64,000 bases of DNA from Diogma glabrata (taxonomy: Eukaryota; Arthropoda; Insecta; Diptera; Cylindrotomidae): NCBI GenBank assembly GCA_963693315.1, contig OY856186.1:459171360-459235359 (forward strand), given 5' to 3'. The translations under genes and the position numbers were made by a program. Positions 58,181 through 64,000 of this stretch are shown here, piece by piece. Within the stretch, counting starts at the first letter, position 1. Each line of letters begins with the position of its first letter. The notes beneath the pieces are model-generated. The model was not told where the DNA came from. It made no database searches and was given only the letters and a program-made list of their open reading frames with translations.

Positions 58181-61100
58181 TAATAACATGAATTCAGATT
58201 GGAGAGTGCAGAGGACTACAATTTAGTCATCATCCTATTATACTAATAAATTACATGAATAACAGGTTTCCAACTGGAGATTGCAGGCGAGAAATTTTAG
58301 ATACGGGATTGCTGATTGGCGATTGCAGATTATATGTATAAGTGATTGTCCTTGTGATTGTCTCCTAACAGTAGTAGCTAGATACGATTTGCCAGGTGTC
58401 TGTAACCGGGTCGTTCACTCCTAACTAACAATTACCTACCTATCCTTACCTATTGTTATATGTAAAACGACTGTAGGAAGTGGCGCGGCCGTAATCCGGG
58501 AGTCTCGCTTAGTGCTTGGTCCTACAGTCCAATCAATCAATCAATCAATCAATCAATTTTCTATACCACTTTTATAGTACGATTTCTCTTTCTCGTCAAA
58601 ATAGGCCTCAGTTTCAGCGATTACTTCATCATTGGACTTAAATTTCTTTCCAGCAAGCATTCTCTTGAGATCTGAAAACAGGAAAAAGTCGCTGGGGGCT
58701 AAATCTGGAGAATATGGTGGGTGGGTAAGCAATTCAAAGCCCAATTCATTCAATTTTGCCATCGTTTTCATCGATCTGTGACACGGTGCATTATCTTGGT
58801 GAAACAACACTTTTTTCTTTTGCAAATGTGGCCGTTTCTTTGCGATTTCAACTTTCAATCGATCCAAAAGTTCACAGTAATACTCGCTGTTGATGGTGGT
58901 TCCTTTTTGGAGATAGTCGATGAATATTATTCCGTTCGTATTCCAAAATACAGACGCCATCACCTTACCGGCCGACTGTTGCGTCTTTGCTCGCTTTGGA
59001 TTCGGTTCGTCGACTGCTGTCCACTCAGCTGACTGTCTTTTGGATTCTGGTGTGTAATTGTGAAGCCATGTCTCATCCATTGTCACATATCTACGATAGA
59101 ATTCCCTTTTATTGCGGTTTAATAGCGCCAAAGACTCCTCTGAAGCATCGATTCGTTGTTGTTTTTTGGCGACTGTGAGCTCACGCGGCAGCCAATTTGC
59201 ACAGAGCCTTCGCATACCCAAATATTCGTGTAAAATGGTAAAAACACTACCATTTGCTACCTTTACAATGTCAGCTAGCTCATGCACCTTCAATTTGCGA
59301 TCGTTCATAACCAATTTGTGGATTTTTTTGATGTTTTCTGGAATAACAGCCTTATTTGGGTGTCCACTGCGCTCTGCATCTTTTGTGCTGGTACGACCAC
59401 ATTTAAATTCAGCCATCCACTTCTCTACCATTTGTCTCGATGGAGCAGAGATGGGTATAATGTTTATCAAGCCATTGTTTGGTTTCCACTGTATTTTTTT
59501 TCATCAAAAAGCAATGCTTTATTAAAATTCGAAATTCACTTTTTTCCATTTTTTTTCAAAGACAAAAGTTGCTTCACACAAAATGCTATAACTCACGAAT
59601 CAATAGTCAGATTGCTGTCAAATTTATACACGTATCGTTTGAAGGTTAGTACTAAATAAAAATCATATGGAAAAAATTCTAGTAACGCCATCTATGTGTC
59701 ATCCTACGGACTTATTGAATGACCTAGTACTTTCGAAATCAAATTGCTCAAGAACGGCTTTACCAATTTTACCAAACTTTTTTTATTTGTAGGTGATTAG
59801 TTAATCGTTTGAAAAAAAAAATTAATTGTTTTTGTAATTAATTTTTAAATTAAAATATTAAAAAACTTTTTTAAAGTTGGCGCTTGGGTTGAAGATCAAT
59901 TGAAATTTAATTTATTTTTTTTTGTAAAAACAGTTCTATCCTTACTCTAAAATATTACAAATTTACAAAGAGGCTAATATTCGTGTTCTTGAGATATTTA
60001 ATTTTTAAGATTTTTAGTACGACTGAAATTCTAATTGTTGATTATTTCTTCGAACAATTTTTATCAAGTTCGAAAACGAAAGCATCTAATTATTCATAAA
60101 TGTATTTCCGAATGATCGTTGTTTACGTAATAATAAAAAAAATAATATGATTTTATTAATTAGTAACAATTATTCAACGATAAATATGCAAATTACCACG
60201 AAAAAAGCAATTTTTTCGTTTTTTTCAATTTTCCCGCCTTTTTGTCCATAGATTTATACTTTTTTTACCACTTATCAAAAATAGACGTAAGAACGAGTAA
60301 ATGAGTCAAAACTGAACTCATTAGGAGGCGTAGTTTTAAGAGGAATCGCAGTTAAAAATTTGGTTTTTTTTTTTCAAAAAAATTAATTTTAACAACAACG
60401 TCTAAATATTTCCCTCCGAAAAAATTGCTGCCGTTTTCCAATAAATGGAGGTATCATTTTCCAAAATTTGAACTGCATAAAATTTTTTTTGTAAAAGAAA
60501 ACAAGAAAAAAGAAAAAAATCGGTTTTTCGCATTTTTTTCGAAAAATGTTGAGGTGAGGGTAAAAATGGTCCGTACAAAAAGTGTAGATCTTTTTATTCC
60601 CTACAACTTTTACATATAACTCTTTTTGATAGGATGCACGGTTTAGCCAGAAATCACGAAAAACCCTTTTCAGCCCCTAAAAACCCTCCCCATTCTCCCC
60701 CGGATAGCAGCTGCTGGTTCGATTTATGTTTCCCTCTTTTACAATATCGTGTTCTACAACATCCCGCTGTCAGTTTGCTGTAACGAATTTTTTTGTTGTT
60801 AAAATACTATTTTTCCTGGCCTATACGGTTATATTATTATTATTTTATAATTCTCATTTTATACTTAATTTTACACTGAATTTATTTCAAACGTTTGTCT
60901 GGGAATAACATAAATCTATAACTAAAAATATGAGCGAACCGACGAAAAAAATCATTCTTTTTCTTCTCTTCTTTTTTATTTTTTATTATTTTGTTTTAGG
61001 TTTTAATTTTTTTCTATATTTACTATGATTAGTAAATTTTTTTGTATGATCTGTTAAGTTTGAACAAACAAAATTGTTAAAATGGTTGATCTGTTCTGTC

Positions 61101-61233
61101 CCGATTAAACGGAATATTGTCCCGAAAAAGCGAAGTAAATTTGTGTTATTTGCTTGGTTTTGTTTCCGTTCTTTAGGTTTTGTCAATTAAGCGGCTGTCC
61201 CGATTAACCGGTGTCCCAATTAAGCGGAATCGA

Positions 61234-61236
<3 letters not shown>

Positions 61237-61320
<84 letters not shown>
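61237..61320. repeat. (TA)n microsatellite at the Tigger terminus
   Basis: About 85 bp of TA starting right at the Tigger 5' end; pogo-type elements insert at TA. Confidence 0.95.
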
Positions 61321-61324
<4 letters not shown>

Positions 61325-61778
61325 TGAGTAAGCGATTTAAAGAAAGTGGGTACAATGACAGGCGGTTCTGTTTTATTCTCAATAATAATAATAAAATTTC
61401 ATGCCATATAAATAATTAATTTTACTTTTTTCCAAAAAATTGGGTAAAATAATAAATAAAAATCTTTCTTTTGACATACTTGACAACACTTTTTTGACAA
61501 ACTTATAATGCAATAATCTAGTTTTTGTTCTCACATACCAATCCCGACCATCAAGGTTTCTTCAAATTCAATGTTTCTATCCGTAATCACTTAAAATGAA
61601 CGTTTTTTAAGCAAAAAATATAAAAATTTCCTTGTTTTGACACACTTTCGGTACAGTTATCGAACACATCGTCCTTTCGGCTCTTCCCATTGAGTAAACC
61701 TATTTTTAGAAAAAAAATTTTTGAAATCCGTTCAGCGGTTTTCTAGATGTCGTCGGTTGTGACGGCCGGGCGGCAGGT
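61321..61778. repeat. Dispersed copy of the 3.8-4.0 kb repeat, then unassigned sequence
   Basis: 61380-61610 matches 3790-4010 (CCAAAAAATTGGGTAAA, TTGACAAACTTATAATGCAA, TCACTTAAAATGAACGTTTT). The rest contains GAAATCCGTTCAGCGGTTTT, a phrase common in arthropod repeats. No gene. Confidence 0.6.
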
Positions 61779-62533
61779 TGTAACTTGCATACTACACACC
61801 TTTCGTTTCGCCTGGCAGATACTTGTGCTCATCAAAATCGCCTGTCAATTTTTTTTGTACTTTACAATAAATGAGCCATATCATATTGTGACGATTATGG
61901 AAGATGATAGAACACAACAACAATAGAACTTTCAAGAAAATTCTCGTTAGTTCTACAAATATAAAAATCAAAAGATACAAAAGGTAACAATGCAACCAAA
62001 GTAAACATTTAATAGGAAGTATTTGTTTTATCGAATAAGGATTGGTTAACGAAATAAAAATTGGTAAATAAAACAATTGAAAAGAATAGATTTCACACCT
62101 AGGTGTCAATATTTGAAGATCGTCTTATTGTTGATAAAGGAAAAAAAAGGGTGTGTTCTATCTAGAACATTACAGCAGTTTCGAGGCTATTTCATGTAGT
62201 ATATATAAAAGGTGTTGTTCGAGGATACAACCAGTATAAAATTGTTAGTGATACAAAAAGTATAAAGATTTAGCAGTGATAAAGGCGAAGTAAAATTAAC
62301 AGTGTTATAAGTAGAAAGTTAAAAGTGATATTGTGAACAAGTATAAAAGAATTATAAGTGGTGAAATATTGTTAGTACAAGAAGAACTAAAAGGGGAATA
62401 GTAATAGGAGAAATATTTTTATTGTAAAATCTTGAAAGAATAAAATTATAACGTTTAGAAAATCCATTGTGTTTTAAATTTCCTGATTTAGTGATCGAAC
62501 TAAATAATTGTAACTCGGCTAAGAAACGTTACA
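61779..62533 (+). repeat. 5' LTR of the right-hand gypsy element
   Basis: 755 bp with 6-bp inverted ends TGTAAC/GTTACA. A TATA box ATATATAAAA lies at 62201-62210, and AATAAAA at 62439-62445 is a possible polyadenylation signal, giving a U3-R-U5 layout. The 3' partner is outside the window. Confidence 0.7.
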
Positions 62534-62535
62534 AC

Positions 62536-62549
62536 TGGTGTCAGAAGTG
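62536..62549 (+). other. Primer-binding site
   Basis: TGGTGTCAGAAGTG two bases after the LTR, ready to pair with a tRNA 3' end (...CCA). The tRNA species cannot be named with confidence. Confidence 0.65.
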
Positions 62550-62564
62550 AAATTGGGAAATAAG

Positions 62565-63946
62565 ATGGATTTGAATGGATTAAAAGTTCAAGATCTGAAG
62601 AGCGAATTGGAGAAAAGGAATCTTTCAACAACGGGAACTAAGAATGAGTTGAAAGAGCGATTAATAAAAGCTATGGAAGCAGCTGGATTGGATCCAGAAA
62701 AATATCGTTTTGGGCAAGAAGAAGCAGATGAAAATCCAGATGCAGGAAATAGTGAAGCTAAAGATGGTGCTGTTGAACCAACGAGGCAAGTCGTACCAGC
62801 AAACAACGACTTTGCACAGTTAATGGTTATGATGGAGCAAATGAGTTTCAACATGAGAGCAGATGTAAAGGCAAACATGGAGGTTATGAACAAAAAGTTA
62901 GATTTGCAAAGTAACAGCATGAGTAATGAAATGAAAAAGTTAGATGCAAACATCGCTTCAAGTCGAGAAGAAATTAGCTTGGTTAAAACACACATCGACG
63001 AGAAACTTCTACATATGGCAGCGAATCTACGCATCGAAGTAGAGAAAATTGTGGATGAAAAAGTCGAGAAAGTGCAAAAAGAAGTTGAAGTTCTGGAACA
63101 GAAAGTACAATCGAAAGTAGATGACTTTAAAGTAGAAGTAGAAAGAAGGCTTCAAGATGTTGAAATTAAAGGTAAAACAATTCACACGGTTCAACAAACA
63201 CAAAGCATGAAGTTAAAACCGCCCACATACGATGGTACATCATCGTTTGGAATTTTCAAATTCCAATTTGAAACAGCAGCTGATCAGAACAGTTGGAACG
63301 AACCACATCGTGTGGCAGCTTTAATAGTGGCACTGAAGCAGCAGAAACAATACAATCAGTTCCAGAACAAGATCGAAGGAGCTACAATGAGATCATGAAG
63401 GCTTTAGATCGCAAATATGGTAGTGACCACAAACGGGAGATATACAGACTTGAGTTGAAGGGTCGCTACCAGCGAATAGGAGAAAGTCTGCAAGAGTTTT
63501 CGTCTGCGATCGAACGTCTGGTACATATGGCACATGGAAATACATCACCAGACTATATGGAAAGAATGAAGATAGATGCGTTCATCGACGGCATAAGAGA
63601 TCCAGAGACGCGAAAGTCAGCTGTGATGACACCTAAAGCTACATTTGCTGAAACAATAGCTTGTGCATTGACTAGTGAGACGGCACAAGCAATTGTCAAA
63701 CCAACAATCAAAGTACGCCGTGTAGAAATGGAAGAAGAGGATAGTTTTAGGCCCCAAAGAAGATCTGGAGAATTTAACAGTAGAATAAGATGTTGGGTAT
63801 GTGACAAACTTGGTCACATATCTCGAGAATGCAGAGAGGCTAGACGAAAACGGGGCAGATCAACATCACCAATCAGACGGAGATCATCTGAAGAAAAGGC
63901 TCAAGCGGGAGAGGATGGTCAAATAGCAGCGAAAGGGTTAAACTAA
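62565..63946 (+). pseudogene. gag with an N-terminal SAP-like domain, one frameshift
   Basis: First ATG at 62565. Residues about 1-40 (LNGLKVQDLKSELEKRNLS, GTKNELKERLIKAM) form a SAP-type helix-extended loop-helix, a DNA-binding fold. A long coiled coil follows (about 80-205), then the Ty3-type capsid start LKPPTYDGTSSFGIFKFQFE. Near 63335 the frame is lost; the next frame carries on with AETIQSVPEQDRRSYNEIM, SLQEFSSAIERLVHMA and the zinc knuckle CWVCDKLGHISREC with a basic tail (RRKRGRSTSPIRRRS). SAP domains in Gag are known from several insect gypsy groups; a role in nuclear or chromatin targeting is inferred. Unshifted, Gag would be about 460 aa. Confidence 0.85.
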
Positions 63947-64000
63947 AACGAGTCAGCTTTAAGGGGCGTATGTTATGATGTTAGGATGATGATTCTGGAA

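Larger units (their letters stand above)
61779..64000 (+). mobile_element. Ty3/gypsy element, 5' part (continues beyond the window)
   Basis: The 5' LTR is 61779-62533 (TGTAAC...GTTACA), then a primer-binding site and gag. Pol should lie beyond 64000. Confidence 0.85.

Noticed and set aside
58721..59659. Several plus-strand frames over the mariner
   Set aside because: Antisense shadows of the transposase.

Overview
The window is a very AT-rich piece of an insect nuclear genome. Evidence for this: spliced genes with GT..AG introns, a TATA plus TCAGT-type initiator promoter, a secreted insect-type carboxylesterase, and a dense load of insect-type transposable elements (Ty3/gypsy, CR1/Jockey-like LINEs, Penelope-like elements, mariner, pogo/Tigger, hAT and PIF/Harbinger-like MITEs, a Helitron-like end). 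The order of insect cannot be fixed from sequence alone. Only three host genes can be supported. Two are tiny paralogous genes for 57- and 58-residue secreted peptides, at 105-361 (+) and 46178-46490 (-). The third is a three-exon carboxylesterase (17379 down to 9781, minus strand, 554 aa) whose first intron has swollen to 5.9 kb with Penelope, LINE and MITE debris.

Layout. 0-0.4 kb: peptide gene 1. 1.5-4.8 kb: a foldback-like element with AT-rich satellite inside. 6.4-7.1 kb: Helitron-like 3' end and a LINE tail. 7.8-9.3 kb: dead gypsy integrase with polypurine tract and part of an LTR. 9.8-17.4 kb: carboxylesterase. 18.5-19.9 kb: MITE and Penelope remnant. 20.1-30.1 kb: a complete young Ty3/gypsy element with 1.56-1.59 kb LTRs and a GCGT target duplication. 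30.4-33.4 kb: Harbinger-like MITE and a 5'-truncated LINE. 33.45-39.85 kb: a two-level tandem array. 40.0-43.7 kb: decayed Mag-like gypsy. 43.9-44.9 kb: hAT and TA-type MITEs. 46.2-46.6 kb: peptide gene 2 with its promoter. 47.4-48.9 kb: Penelope remnant between inverted repeats, then a MITE. 50.0-50.2 kb: internally deleted LINE, followed by a 200-N assembly gap. 50.8-61.24 kb: a concentric nest of transposons. 61.78 kb to the end: 5' LTR and gag of another gypsy element.

The nest can be read as a chronology: Tigger, interrupted just upstream of its start codon by an element with ~0.75 kb terminal inverted repeats, interrupted by a mariner, interrupted inside the transposase by a retroposon with a 25-bp target duplication and a (CAAT)n tail, which carries long TA/TG microsatellites and a 755-bp MITE. 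Target duplications or split reading frames support the levels.

The most interesting host signal is the peptide pair. Both genes have an 18-nt first exon, a phase-0 intron, a signal peptide, a short acidic spacer beginning with a conserved DETPFG, and a basic amphipathic C terminus ending in Gly-stop. That is the layout of precursors for amidated membrane-active peptides. I do not recognise the family, so its function is an inference.
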